A stretch of 64,000 bases of DNA, taken from assembly GCF_000619925.1 (NCBI RefSeq), contig NZ_JHVB01000002.1, positions 1-64,000 of the forward strand, given 5' to 3'. This document shows positions 52,085 to 60,617 of the stretch, piece by piece. The position numbers were made by a program, and so were the translations under genes. This DNA is from Treponema sp. C6A8. GTDB taxonomy: Bacteria > Spirochaetota > Spirochaetia > Treponematales > Treponemataceae. Under the pieces are notes generated by a model that made no database searches, was not told the DNA's origin, and saw only the letters and a program-made list of their open reading frames with translations. Within the stretch, counting starts at the first letter, position 1. The number at the start of each line of letters is the position of its first letter.

Positions 52085-53293
52085 TTAGAGTGAAATGTCG
52101 AGTACAACTGGTACAGCGAATGTGAAGCTCTGGAGCTTTCCTTCATCTGTTACATTGTCATGAACAAGAGAGTTTGTTACACCTTCGAAACCAATCTTAA
52201 CATTTGCATTTGTGAGGTTGTGCTGTGCACCAACGTAGAAGATAAAGCGGTCAACTTTGTCAGCAAGTTTTGTAGCTTTTACAGCCTTTACAACTTCGCC
52301 TTTCTCATAATCAACTTTTCCATCTTTTGCACCGACTTCTGGGGTTCCAACAAAGATGTCGTTCTGGTAGCGAACATCGCCAACCAATGTCCAAGCATCT
52401 GTTACAGCGAAGTCTACACCAGCGCCAATAGAGAAACCAAATTTCTCATATTTAGCATCTGACTGAGCTTTTTCATCATCACGTGTAAGTTTACCATTGA
52501 AGAAACCGTGGAATGTCAATGCATTAAATGTATAGTGAGCACCTGCTGCAAGGTTGATTGAACCCATATATGCATCAAATGTTGTAGGAACTGCAACACC
52601 AAACTGTGCATCAAGTCCTTCTACACCTGTAAGCTGGAATGCAGCGTTTACAATACCAAAGTCTTTTTTATCACCGTCTTTGTTTTCTGCCTGATCCTGA
52701 CCAGCAACCTGAGCCATAATTGTACCTACATCAGCGATTGTGTAAGCAACACCATAGCGTGCGTGGTTCCATACTTCATCATAGAAATCATACTGGCTTT
52801 CTTCTGCTTTGTAGTCCCATACAATTTCAAGACCTTCAATAGGTGTAATCAAAACCTGGAAGTTTGGCTGATGTGGGCGAGCGAATGCCAAGTCATCACC
52901 TTCGCTGCTAATTCCGTATGGACGAAGTGTGTTCCATGCACCATAACCAAAACCAAGTCTCTTCCATGGGTTATCCATTTTACCAGCAGAAATCTTCAAG
53001 AAGCTGAATGGTTTTACCCAACCATAAGCGTTATCTTTAGAGAAATCTTCTGTGTGGATATCTGTTACAACACCAGCATTTTCAGTTTCTGCAGAGAATG
53101 AAAGTCCAACACGACCAGTTGTTTTTCCTGAGTTTGTTCCACCCCAAGCTGCATCTGGTCCAACTGTTACCACGCGGTCACCATCATAAGCGATAGGTGC
53201 AAATGCCTGGTTAGCAGACAAGCCGATATTTACTTCAGCAAATGCAGTTGCAGCAAATGCAGCAGCTGCCATAATTCCAACGATTTTTTTCAT
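52085..53293 (-). CDS. Outer-membrane-barrel-like surface protein, paralogue 2
   Basis: A 402-residue protein of the same family, the most divergent of the four. The signal peptide MKKIVGIMAAAAFAATAFA is followed by a beta-rich body with YGWVKPFSFLKISAGKMDN corresponding to the conserved strand block, and the ending FTFAVPVVLDISL. Conserved strands again alternate with charged, variable loops (for example KDGKVDYEKGEVVKA). It is divergent from DUF4143 ATPase A across 203 bases. Its leader can base-pair with its own ribosome site. Exposure at the surface is inferred from barrel character; no function is known. Confidence 0.72.
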   Translation of the reverse strand: MKKIVGIMAAAAFAATAFAEVNIGLSANQAFAPIAYDGDRVVTVGPDAAWGGTNSGKTTGRVGLSFSAETENAGVVTDIHTEDFSKDNAYGWVKPFSFLKISAGKMDNPWKRLGFGYGAWNTLRPYGISSEGDDLAFARPHQPNFQVLITPIEGLEIVWDYKAEESQYDFYDEVWNHARYGVAYTIADVGTIMAQVAGQDQAENKDGDKKDFGIVNAAFQLTGVEGLDAQFGVAVPTTFDAYMGSINLAAGAHYTFNALTFHGFFNGKLTRDDEKAQSDAKYEKFGFSIGAGVDFAVTDAWTLVGDVRYQNDIFVGTPEVGAKDGKVDYEKGEVVKAVKATKLADKVDRFIFYVGAQHNLTNANVKIGFEGVTNSLVHDNVTDEGKLQSFTFAVPVVLDISL

Positions 53294-53302
53294 TTGAAAA
53301 AA

Positions 53303-53332
53303 TCCTCCTTTTTTTTTAGAGTTTAAGGAGGA
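53303..53332 (-). promoter_or_regulatory. Leader of barrel gene 2 with anti-Shine-Dalgarno pairing
   Basis: On the minus strand TCCTCCTT (53332-53325) is perfectly complementary to AAGGAGGA (53310-53303), the ribosome site 9 bases before the ATG, across a 14-base loop. Confidence 0.6.
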
Positions 53333-53407
53333 AAATTTATTGCTTATAATTTAGTAGTATCTTGAGAAAATTTGGTATTATATTGAGTTTTTAATAAAAC
53401 AAGTTAT

Positions 53408-53486
53408 GGGGATTTTGCATATAAAATACACTTTTTATATGGGGATTTTGCATAATATTTCTTGATTTTGTAAGGGGATTTTGTAT
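53408..53486. repeat. Three direct repeats at 33-bp period upstream of ATPase A
   Basis: The 13-base core GGGGATTTTGCAT occurs at 53408 and 53441, and GGGGATTTTGTAT at 53474, exactly 33 bases apart each time. The last copy overlaps the -10 TATAAT (53484-53489). TTGATT (53462) is a possible -35 at 16 bases. The ATG follows the -10 by 7 bases without a Shine-Dalgarno. Confidence 0.85.
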
Positions 53487-53496
53487 AATTTTATAT

Positions 53497-54831
53497 ATGA
53501 AAACATTCAAAAGGAAAATATGGACTAAGTTCAGTGAGTGGAAAAAAGAGTCGGAAGGTAATACGGCTCTCCTTGTAGAAGGAGCCAGACGAATCGGAAA
53601 ATCAACCGCAGTCGAAGAATTTGCCAAACAGGAATATGAATCTTATATTCTCATAGACTTTTCTATTGCATCAAAGAAAATAAAAGACCTTTTTAATGAT
53701 CTTTCTGACTTAAACGCATTTTTCAGGCTCCTGCAGTTTTATACTGGTAAGGAACTCATAGAACGAAAGTCACTTATTATTTTTGATGAAGTACAACTTT
53801 TCCCTTTGGCACGTCAGGCTATAAAAGTTCTGGTAAAAGATCATCGCTATGATTATATAGAAACAGGTTCATTGCTTTCAATCAAAGAGAATGTAAAAGA
53901 TATTCTTATTCCCAGTGAGGAACGCTCTGTTCAGATGCATCCTATGGACTATGAAGAGTTCTGCTGGGCAATCGGACAAACAAATATTTATGAAATGGGG
54001 CGTTCAATTTGGGGAGAAAAGAAATCTCTTGGAGATGATGTAAATCGGGAACTAATGAGAACATTTCGTCTTTATATGATTGTTGGTGGAATGCCTCAGG
54101 CTGTTGATACCTTTCTTGAAACAAATAACTTCTGTAAGGTTGATCTTGTTAAGCGTGATATTCTCAAGCTTTATGAAAATGATTTTATGAAATTTGATTC
54201 TACAGGTCGTGCATCTCTTTTATTTGATTCTATTCCTGCAGAACTTAAGAAAAATGCATCTCGCTATCAGATTTCAAGTGTAATAGAAAATGCAAGGGCT
54301 GCTACTATGCTTGATCGTATATCAAAGCTTCAGGACTCTAAAACTGTAAATCTTGCCTATCATGCAAATGCACCAGAAGCAGGGCTGTCGCAGAATATCG
54401 ATTTGGAAAAGTTTAAGCTTTTTGTTTGTGATACAGGACTTTTTGTAACGCTGTGTTTTAAAGACAAGGAATTTACAGAGAATATTATTTACGAAAAATT
54501 ACTTTCAGATAAACTGCCGGCAAATCTTGGTTTTGTTTACGAAAATATTATTGCACAAATGCTTACTGCAAAAGGTGATAAATTATATTATCACACCTTT
54601 CCAAGTCAGACCTCAAATCATAATTATGAAGTAGATTTTATTATTTCCCGACAAAACAAAATTTGTCCAATAGAGGCAAAATCTGCAGACTATAAGAAGC
54701 ATAAATCCCTGGATATTTTTACACAGAAATTTTCAAGGCATATAGGCACACGCTTTTTAATTTATACAAAAGAGTATCGGAAAGATAGTGATATCTTCTG
54801 TATCCCTATGTATCTTGTTCCATTTATTTAA
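53497..54831 (+). CDS. DUF4143-type AAA ATPase A
   Basis: A 444-residue ATPase. The N-terminal AAA domain has Walker A GARRIGKST at 29-37 and Walker B LIIFDEVQ at 93-100. The middle is helical. The C-terminal DUF4143 part has a PD-(D/E)xK-like pattern, with D in VDFIISRQNK and ExK in PIEAKS. Such proteins are common in archaea and treponemes, often in many divergent copies, with no settled function. It is divergent from barrel gene 2 and followed by ATPase B. A/T-ending codons match the neighbours. The three-copy 33-bp repeat covering its promoter suggests autoregulation. Confidence 0.85.
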   Translation: MKTFKRKIWTKFSEWKKESEGNTALLVEGARRIGKSTAVEEFAKQEYESYILIDFSIASKKIKDLFNDLSDLNAFFRLLQFYTGKELIERKSLIIFDEVQLFPLARQAIKVLVKDHRYDYIETGSLLSIKENVKDILIPSEERSVQMHPMDYEEFCWAIGQTNIYEMGRSIWGEKKSLGDDVNRELMRTFRLYMIVGGMPQAVDTFLETNNFCKVDLVKRDILKLYENDFMKFDSTGRASLLFDSIPAELKKNASRYQISSVIENARAATMLDRISKLQDSKTVNLAYHANAPEAGLSQNIDLEKFKLFVCDTGLFVTLCFKDKEFTENIIYEKLLSDKLPANLGFVYENIIAQMLTAKGDKLYYHTFPSQTSNHNYEVDFIISRQNKICPIEAKSADYKKHKSLDIFTQKFSRHIGTRFLIYTKEYRKDSDIFCIPMYLVPFI

Positions 54832-54843
54832 TAAAATCCTCTT

Positions 54844-54922
54844 AAAAATGACAAAAATTATATCGTTTTACCTTTGAAAAATGACAAAAATTATCTTAAA
54901 ATACCTTTGAAAAATGACAAAA
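54844..54922. repeat. Three direct repeats at 33-bp period upstream of ATPase B
   Basis: The core AAAAATGACAAAA occurs at 54844, 54877 and 54910, again exactly 33 bases apart, with CTTTG before and TTAT after in most copies. TTGAAA in the last copy and TATGAT at 54929-54934 (16-base spacing) form a promoter. The backbone resembles the ATPase C repeats with a different centre. Confidence 0.85.
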
Positions 54923-54953
54923 CAGTAGTATGATTAGCGTGACAGGAGAATTT

Positions 54954-56351
54954 ATGCTTTATCGAGAAATATGGCAGGAATTAAAAAACTGGAAAGAAAG
55001 AACTCATCATCCGCTGATTGTTCGAGGGCTCAGACAGATTGGCAAGACCTATATTGTAAAACAGTTTGGAAAGGAATTTTACGAGAACTGTATTTATCTG
55101 GACCTTCGTTATAATTCTGCCGTTCATAAAGCATTTGAAGGTGATTTCAATGTTGACCAGATGGTACTTTCAATTACATCTGTTGAAAAGGAAGCTCGAT
55201 TTATTCCCGGAAAAACTCTGCTCATTCTTGATGAGATTCAGGACTGTCCGAATGCACGAAGTTCTCTTAAGTACTGGGACATAGATGGTCGTTTTGATGT
55301 AATTTGTACAGGAAGCTTTCTTGGCGTAAAAGGATTTCGAACTCCTTATAAACGTGGAATCCCGGTTGGTTATGAAGAACAGCTTACCATGTATCCGCTT
55401 TCCTTTCATGAATTTTTGATTAATGCAGGAATGGATAAAAAAGTTCTTGATTATGTTGAAAAATCGATCACAGAGAAAACTGTGATAGAAGAGACGATAC
55501 ATAACAGCATGAGATCTCTTTATCTTCAATATCTGATTACAGGCGGAATGCCGGAAGTCCTAAATACTTTTTTTGAGACTCATGATTTAAATGCAGTTCG
55601 TGAAGTTCAGCAGAGAATATTAAATTCTATAAAAGATGATTTTGGCCGCTACAAAGATGAAAAAGGTAATGATAAAATAAATGAGGTTCTCAAACTTCGT
55701 TCAGAGGCCTGTCTCAATTCTCTTCCTGCCCAGCTTTCAAAAGAATATAAAAAATTTCAGTACAGTCTTGTTGATGTAAAAGGGCATTCACCAGAAAAGG
55801 CTGATGGTCTGCAATATCTTGAAGATGTAGGACTTGTTGTTCGCTCATATAATACCAGACAGATTTCATATCCTCTTGAAGCAGAAAAAATATCGACCGA
55901 GTTTAAGGTTTTTTGTATTGATACAGGCTTATTAGTTTCTATGCTTGGAAATGATGTTCCTGCAAAAATTCTTAATGGAGATTTAGGAGCTTACAAGGGT
56001 GCTGTTGCGGAAAATATGGTTGCAGCAGCATTTGCAAAATCCGGACAAAGGCTTTATTACTTTCACGCGCCAAGCGGATCACCAGAGCTTGATTTTCTTT
56101 ATGAAAAAAATGGTGAAGTTATAATTACAGAATGTAAATCTTCAAATAATCGTGCAACAAGCATGAAGTTTGTAATAGCGAATGCAAAAAAATATGGAAG
56201 TCACCCTGCAATAAAAATTGCAGATACAAATGTTGGAAAAGGTCCTGGCTATGATACCCTTCCACTATATGCTCTGGGCTTCATAAATGAAAAATCAGAA
56301 AAATATATTATTCCAGTAATTGATGTTAAAAATATAAAAATACCAGAATAA
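54954..56351 (+). CDS. DUF4143-type AAA ATPase B
   Basis: A 465-residue paralogue. Walker A GLRQIGKT lies at 25-32 and Walker B LLILDEIQ at about 89-96. The C-terminal nuclease-like pattern is LDFLYEKNGE then ITECKS. I chose the ATG with AGGAGA 4 bases upstream; an in-frame ATG 24 bases earlier falls on the predicted -10 but lies at the same distance from the repeats as the starts of ATPases A and C, so the start is not certain. It follows ATPase A by about 120 bases but has its own repeats and promoter, so the two are separately controlled. Confidence 0.82.
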   Translation: MLYREIWQELKNWKERTHHPLIVRGLRQIGKTYIVKQFGKEFYENCIYLDLRYNSAVHKAFEGDFNVDQMVLSITSVEKEARFIPGKTLLILDEIQDCPNARSSLKYWDIDGRFDVICTGSFLGVKGFRTPYKRGIPVGYEEQLTMYPLSFHEFLINAGMDKKVLDYVEKSITEKTVIEETIHNSMRSLYLQYLITGGMPEVLNTFFETHDLNAVREVQQRILNSIKDDFGRYKDEKGNDKINEVLKLRSEACLNSLPAQLSKEYKKFQYSLVDVKGHSPEKADGLQYLEDVGLVVRSYNTRQISYPLEAEKISTEFKVFCIDTGLLVSMLGNDVPAKILNGDLGAYKGAVAENMVAAAFAKSGQRLYYFHAPSGSPELDFLYEKNGEVIITECKSSNNRATSMKFVIANAKKYGSHPAIKIADTNVGKGPGYDTLPLYALGFINEKSEKYIIPVIDVKNIKIPE

Positions 56352-56355
56352 TAAT

Positions 56356-56511
56356 AATGCTTTCAATTCTACTGTCCTTTAGCGCAGTCAGAACTTCAAT
56401 CCGTGGCTCAAATGAACTGAAAAGTGCCGTTACAGGTTTTAGTAAAATTGCAGTTACAGTAGAAGAATAAAAAACAGGCGGCGCCCGGGTGTGAAGGGTG
56501 CCACTTGTTAT
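56356..56511 (+). pseudogene. Gene remnant with decayed barrel-type terminator
   Basis: A 37-codon frame (ending SKIAVTVEE, stop at 56467-56469) is followed directly by a decayed version of the barrel-gene terminator: CAGGCGGCGCCC pairing imperfectly with GGGTGCCACTTG. The upstream part of any gene is missing. It is probably the 3' stump of a lost gene of this region. The fragment is too short to name. Confidence 0.4.
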
Positions 56512-56515
56512 AACA

Positions 56516-57871
56516 TCACAAATCAGATAAATCGAGTTTTGGTTTTGCAGGAAGCTGAAGAGAATCTTCATTTAAAAACATAGTCATATAAACAGGAAGG
56601 TATGTTACTTTTCCTTCTTTTTGAATATTAAAAGAACTTAAAACAAAGGCCTCCTCTATTTTGTAATCTTCATTAGAAAGAACATTATTTAAGGCAGAAT
56701 GTTTAGTAAAATCTTTGCCGCTTTTTACTTCAACAGGAAGAACTTTGCCATTATATTCAATAATGAAATCCAGTTCCCCCTGAGTCTTACTGGCAAAATA
56801 ATATAAGTCGTAACCATTTGCCGTAAGTTCCTGGGCAACTATATTTTCAAAAATGGCCCCACAATTTATTTCTTTTTCTTTATCCAAAAGTTTTATCTGT
56901 GAAGCGCGGCCATAACATGTAGTAAGAAGCCCCGCATCAGACATAAACAATTTGAAAAGATTACTTTGCTTATTGATTTTTAGAGGAATTACAGGTTCTG
57001 TTGTATTAAATACCGGCAGCGCAACTCCTGCGTCCATTAACCAGTTAAAGCTGTTTTCATAACGGTCAAATTTTAAATTTTTATCAAGATCTGTAAAAAT
57101 ATAACGTTTATTCTTCATATTCAGTTCAGAAGGAATAAGGTCATAGGTTTTAATCAGTTTAAGAGTTGATTTTTCTTCATAGTGAGTAAAATCCTGCTTG
57201 TACATTGCGATTATATCTTTGTGAATCTGACTGACTTTTCTAAAATCATTTTCATCGATATAAGACTGAACAGCCTGTGGCATTCCCCCGACAACCAGAT
57301 AAGTATAGAACGCGTCCATAATTCTCTGATGAATAAAATCATCAACGGGCAAACGATTTACAAAACAGTCACGGAGTGTTTCCAAAGTTTCATCTTTTAT
57401 ACCCACAGCTTTAAGAAACTCCTGAAAATCCAGAGGATACATTTTTAATACAGAAAGATATCCCACCGGAGCAGATGTAAGATTCCGTAATTCAACACCA
57501 AGAAGAGAACCGCTCAGAACATAACGGAAAGTACCGTCATCAACCATAAATTTAATTGCAGTAAGAATGTCTTTGTAAACCTGACATTCATCGATAAAAA
57601 TAATTGTCTTTCCTTTTGTCAGTTTCTTTTCTGTAGCAACAGTCAAACGCGAAATAAACTTCTGCATATCATTGGTACTTGCACTTTCAAAAAGAGAAAC
57701 TAACTCCGGCTGTCTTATAAGATTGAATTCAACATAATCTGATTTTGTTGCCTTGAGCAATTCCCTTATAAGATATGTTTTTCCAGTCTGGCGTGCGCCT
57801 GTAACTAACAGAGCATTTTTTCCAGTTCTTAACCATTCATTAAATTTGTCTTCAAGCTTTCTTTTTAGCAT
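56516..57871 (-). CDS. DUF4143-type AAA ATPase C
   Basis: A 451-residue paralogue. Walker A GARQTGKT is at 25-32 and Walker B IIFIDECQ at about 90-97. The C-terminal nuclease-like pattern is LDFIIEYNGK then PVEVKSGKD. The ribosome site is the GGGGG of the last upstream repeat, 6 bases before the ATG. It is divergent from barrel gene 3 across 207 bases, mirroring ATPase A and barrel gene 2. It differs from A and B throughout, so these are not recent duplicates. Confidence 0.85.
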   Translation of the reverse strand: MLKRKLEDKFNEWLRTGKNALLVTGARQTGKTYLIRELLKATKSDYVEFNLIRQPELVSLFESASTNDMQKFISRLTVATEKKLTKGKTIIFIDECQVYKDILTAIKFMVDDGTFRYVLSGSLLGVELRNLTSAPVGYLSVLKMYPLDFQEFLKAVGIKDETLETLRDCFVNRLPVDDFIHQRIMDAFYTYLVVGGMPQAVQSYIDENDFRKVSQIHKDIIAMYKQDFTHYEEKSTLKLIKTYDLIPSELNMKNKRYIFTDLDKNLKFDRYENSFNWLMDAGVALPVFNTTEPVIPLKINKQSNLFKLFMSDAGLLTTCYGRASQIKLLDKEKEINCGAIFENIVAQELTANGYDLYYFASKTQGELDFIIEYNGKVLPVEVKSGKDFTKHSALNNVLSNEDYKIEEAFVLSSFNIQKEGKVTYLPVYMTMFLNEDSLQLPAKPKLDLSDL

Positions 57872-57876
57872 AAAAC

Positions 57877-57956
57877 GCCCCCTTTTCTAATGCAATTTAG
57901 ATAATTTTTGCCCCGTTTTCTAAGGTATTTTAGGTAAAATCTGCCCCCTTTTCAAT
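57877..57956. repeat. Three direct repeats at 33-bp period upstream of ATPase C
   Basis: Plus-strand cores GCCCCCTTTTCTAA (57877), GCCCCGTTTTCTAA (57910) and GCCCCCTTTTCAAT (57943) are each 33 bases apart. On the minus strand TTGAAA (57955-57950) and TAAAAT (57932-57927) are 17 bases apart and form a possible promoter inside the array. The repeat nearest the gene contains the ribosome site. Confidence 0.85.
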
Positions 57957-57979
57957 AATTTTGAATTGTAAATTTTGTA

Positions 57980-58013
57980 ATTTTCTCAAGATAGCACCCA
58001 AAATTCTCAAGAT
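57980..58013. promoter_or_regulatory. TTCTCAAGATA motifs in the ATPase C-barrel 3 spacer
   Basis: TTCTCAAGATA occurs twice here, about 21 bases apart. The same 11-mer occurs on the opposite strand near 53357-53367 in the ATPase A-barrel 2 spacer, in the same orientation relative to the barrel gene. Confidence 0.5.
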
Positions 58014-58047
58014 ACAACGGGTAAATGTGTCTACTTTTTAAGCTGTC

Positions 58048-58070
58048 ATCCTCTAAAAAAAAAGGAGGAT
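58048..58070 (+). promoter_or_regulatory. Leader of barrel gene 3 with anti-Shine-Dalgarno pairing
   Basis: ATCCTC (58048-58053) is complementary to GAGGAT (58065-58070) in the ribosome site, across an 11-base A-rich loop. Confidence 0.5.
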
Positions 58071-58078
58071 TTTTTCAA

Positions 58079-59461
58079 ATGAAAAAAATCGTTGGAATTA
58101 TGGCAGCTGCTGCTTTGGCAACATCTGCATTTGCTGAAATCAATGTAAGCTCATGGGGACGCATGGACGTTATTCCTTTGAACTTTGCTGGTGAAAACGC
58201 TGCTGGTGATAAAGAAGTTCTCTCAGGTGCTGGTGCAAACTGGGATGGTGCAGCTGGCGGAAAAGTAGGAAAAGACGGTGTTTCTTTCTCTGGTTCTACA
58301 GAAAATGCAGGTATGGCATTGGATATCCAATATGCAGGTTCATCACTCGGTGTTGGTGATAACGCTAACCTCTGGGTAAAACCAGTTGATATGCTCAAAC
58401 TTACATTCGGTAAGGTAGACTATAACAATGGCCGTCAGGAACTCGCATACGGTACTTTCGCTCACACATGGCGTCTTCAGGGACTTAACCAGGGTGAAGG
58501 TGGATTCTCAGTAGACGGACGTGGGGTAGACGGTTTCGTTATTAACTTGAACCCAATCGATAACCTTTGGTTTGACTATGCTGCAAGTGTAAAAGCTGAC
58601 AAAGCGTACAAAACTCTTTGGAATGGAGCTTCTTTCGGTGTAGGATACAACATTCCTGATGTTGCAAAGATTCGTGCCATTGTAATCGGAAAAGACGGTG
58701 ATGGTCAGAAAACAAAGGATGGCAAAAATGTAGGTTGTCATGCTGTTATTCAGGCTGCTGCAGATATTACACCTGTAGAAGGCCTTTTCTTGACAGTTGG
58801 TGCTAGTGTTCCAACAACATTTGGTAATGCATATTCAGTTAAGGAAACTAAGTATAAGGAAGTAAAGTTAGGTGCTAAAGATGCTAAATATAATTATACC
58901 CCTACAGGTACATTTGATACTGATGGAAACGCACTTTATACTCGCACAGAAAGCGAAGCAGCAGTAGGTGGTACAACTTATTATGCTGTTGATGAAGCTG
59001 GAAATTATGAAAATGAAGCAATCAAGGCTTCTATTGGTGCTAACTACACATTGGATATGCTTACATTCCACGGTTTCTTTGATTCAAAAATTGGTGTAAT
59101 TTCTGGACAGGATAAACGTAACGATGATGATACTGCAGGTGATTATAAAAACAGTGGTTTTGGTTATGCTGTAGGTCTTGGTGTTGATGTTGCATTCACA
59201 GACAGCCTTTCTTTGATTACAGACTGCCGCTTCTCTAACGATGTATATCAGGGAGTTGCAGGTGTAAAAGCAAATGATGACGGTTCTTATGACGCTGTTT
59301 ACAACCGCGGTAAGTTCGGTGCTTACGTAGGTCTCTGCCAGGCACTTACAAACGGTTTCTTCGACGTTGGTGTTGAATTCGGTTGCAACAAGACTGTAAT
59401 CCAGGCTTTGGACAACAGCTTCACAGTTGCTATCCCACTCCAGATTCAGGTTGGTCTCTAA
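58079..59461 (+). CDS. Outer-membrane-barrel-like surface protein, paralogue 3
   Basis: A 460-residue protein very close to paralogue 1 in its strands (NLWVKPVDMLKLTFGKVDYN, KTLWNGASFGVGYNIP, ending FTVAIPLQIQVGL). It has replaced loops, notably a 50-residue stretch about two thirds along (KLGAKDAKYNYTPTGTFD and following) with no counterpart in paralogue 1. The signal peptide is MKKIVGIMAAAALATSAFA. Near-identity in strands with unrelated loops points to diversifying selection or recombination at exposed segments. I start after the GGAGGA site; the longer reading crosses the leader. Confidence 0.75.
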   Translation: MKKIVGIMAAAALATSAFAEINVSSWGRMDVIPLNFAGENAAGDKEVLSGAGANWDGAAGGKVGKDGVSFSGSTENAGMALDIQYAGSSLGVGDNANLWVKPVDMLKLTFGKVDYNNGRQELAYGTFAHTWRLQGLNQGEGGFSVDGRGVDGFVINLNPIDNLWFDYAASVKADKAYKTLWNGASFGVGYNIPDVAKIRAIVIGKDGDGQKTKDGKNVGCHAVIQAAADITPVEGLFLTVGASVPTTFGNAYSVKETKYKEVKLGAKDAKYNYTPTGTFDTDGNALYTRTESEAAVGGTTYYAVDEAGNYENEAIKASIGANYTLDMLTFHGFFDSKIGVISGQDKRNDDDTAGDYKNSGFGYAVGLGVDVAFTDSLSLITDCRFSNDVYQGVAGVKANDDGSYDAVYNRGKFGAYVGLCQALTNGFFDVGVEFGCNKTVIQALDNSFTVAIPLQIQVGL

Positions 59462-59496
59462 TCTAAACAACAGATTAGTTTAATCTAAATCTACCA

Positions 59497-59532
59497 CAGG
59501 CGGTACCTTCGCGGGCACCGCCTGTTTTTTTT
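59497..59532 (+). terminator. Terminator of barrel gene 3
   Basis: CAGGCGGTACC pairs with GGCACCGCCTG and is followed by eight Ts. CTACCACAGGCGG is shared with barrel gene 1. Confidence 0.9.
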
Positions 59533-59635
59533 AACGAAAATATTTTTCGCCCACTTTTATTGACTGGTACAGACTGGTACACTTTATAGATTTATGCTAA
59601 AAATTTTATCTAAAATCGAAGTTTTTTTTCAAAAT

Positions 59636-59670
59636 TTTTGTCAAAATTTGAATATCTTGGAAAGTATATA
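59636..59670 (+). promoter_or_regulatory. Rpn-type promoter block
   Basis: TTTTTGTCAAAATTTG and TCTTGGAAAGTATATA form the same block seen before the small gene at 3.36 kb, with 21 bases between TTGTCA and TATATA. The Rpn gene starts 41 bases later. Confidence 0.55.
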
Positions 59671-59711
59671 TGTAGGAAATTTTATCTATAAAAATACTTT
59701 TCGAGGTTAAA

Positions 59712-60617
59712 ATGAAAGAAACTAAATCACAAACACTTCCAAATGAAATCCATCTTAATGCAAACCGTAAGGTTAAGGACAGACTGTTCAGGCTTATTTT
59801 TGGCGGTAAAGATGAACGCAGTAAAACATGGCTGCTCTCATTGTACAATGCACTGAATAACACTGAACACACAAATATTAATGACATTGAAATTACAACC
59901 ATTGAAAACGCTGTGTTCATCACAATGAAAAATGATTTGTCTTTTCTAATTGATTCCGAAATCCACCTTTATGAACATCAGTCTTCTGTGAATCCTAATA
60001 TGCCTTTAAGAGGTTTACATTACTTTTCGCAATTATATCAGGTTTGGGTTGCACGACAGAAAACCGATTTATTCGGAGAAACAATTGTAAAAATACCAAA
60101 TCCTCATTATGTTGTTTTTTACAATGGTTCAAAAAAACAGGACGATATCAAAAAGTTTCGGCTTTCAGATATGTTTATAAAAGAAGATAAATCTTTAGAG
60201 TTTGAGTGGACGGCTACTGCAGTTAATGTAAACTTCGGTCATAATAAATTACTTCAAAAAAAATGCAAACCATTGTATGATTATAGTGTATTTATTGCAA
60301 AAGTTCGTGAAGGTATAAGTAATAATCTTTCACTGGAACAGGCAGTAAAAGCAGCCGTAGACTATGCGATTAATCAGAACCTGTTAGACGGCTTTTTCAG
60401 GGAACATAAAGCGGAGGTTACAGCAGTGAGTTTAACAGAATTTGACCAGGAATTATACGACAACTGCCGTCGCGAAGAGGGCAAACAAGAAGGTATAGAA
60501 GAAAAAGCTGTAGAAGATGCAGTTTTGTTGATAAAGAAGTATAATGCCACTCCTGAAACAGCCGCAGAAGAAATGAAGGCTCCTTTAGATAAGGTGTTAG
60601 AAGCTTTGAATAAATAA
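59712..60617 (+). CDS. Rpn-family recombination-promoting nuclease/putative transposase
   Basis: A 301-residue protein of the Rpn/PDDEXK (transposase_31-like) family. The N-terminal block VKDRLFRLIFGGKDERSKTWLLSLYNAL (quoted in part: RLIFGGKDERSKTWLLSLY) and LIDSEIHLYEHQSSVNPN carry the nuclease-fold acidic and Gln residues, followed by PHYVVFYNGS. The C-terminal part has DYAINQNLLDGFFREHKAEV, a long charged helix and a short helix-turn-helix-like end. E. coli Rpn proteins are Ca-stimulated endonucleases; no inverted repeats or transposition targets are seen here, so it is not a complete mobile element. GAGG precedes the ATG. A broken paralogue lies 3 kb away. Confidence 0.85.
   Translation: MKETKSQTLPNEIHLNANRKVKDRLFRLIFGGKDERSKTWLLSLYNALNNTEHTNINDIEITTIENAVFITMKNDLSFLIDSEIHLYEHQSSVNPNMPLRGLHYFSQLYQVWVARQKTDLFGETIVKIPNPHYVVFYNGSKKQDDIKKFRLSDMFIKEDKSLEFEWTATAVNVNFGHNKLLQKKCKPLYDYSVFIAKVREGISNNLSLEQAVKAAVDYAINQNLLDGFFREHKAEVTAVSLTEFDQELYDNCRREEGKQEGIEEKAVEDAVLLIKKYNATPETAAEEMKAPLDKVLEALNK

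Noticed and set aside
53408-57956. 33-bp-period repeats read as CRISPR arrays
   Set aside because: Only three copies of a 13-14-base core each, inter-core sequence is partly conserved and promoter-like, and no cas genes are present.
59712-60617. Rpn gene as a complete insertion sequence
   Set aside because: No terminal inverted repeats or target-site duplication could be seen around it.
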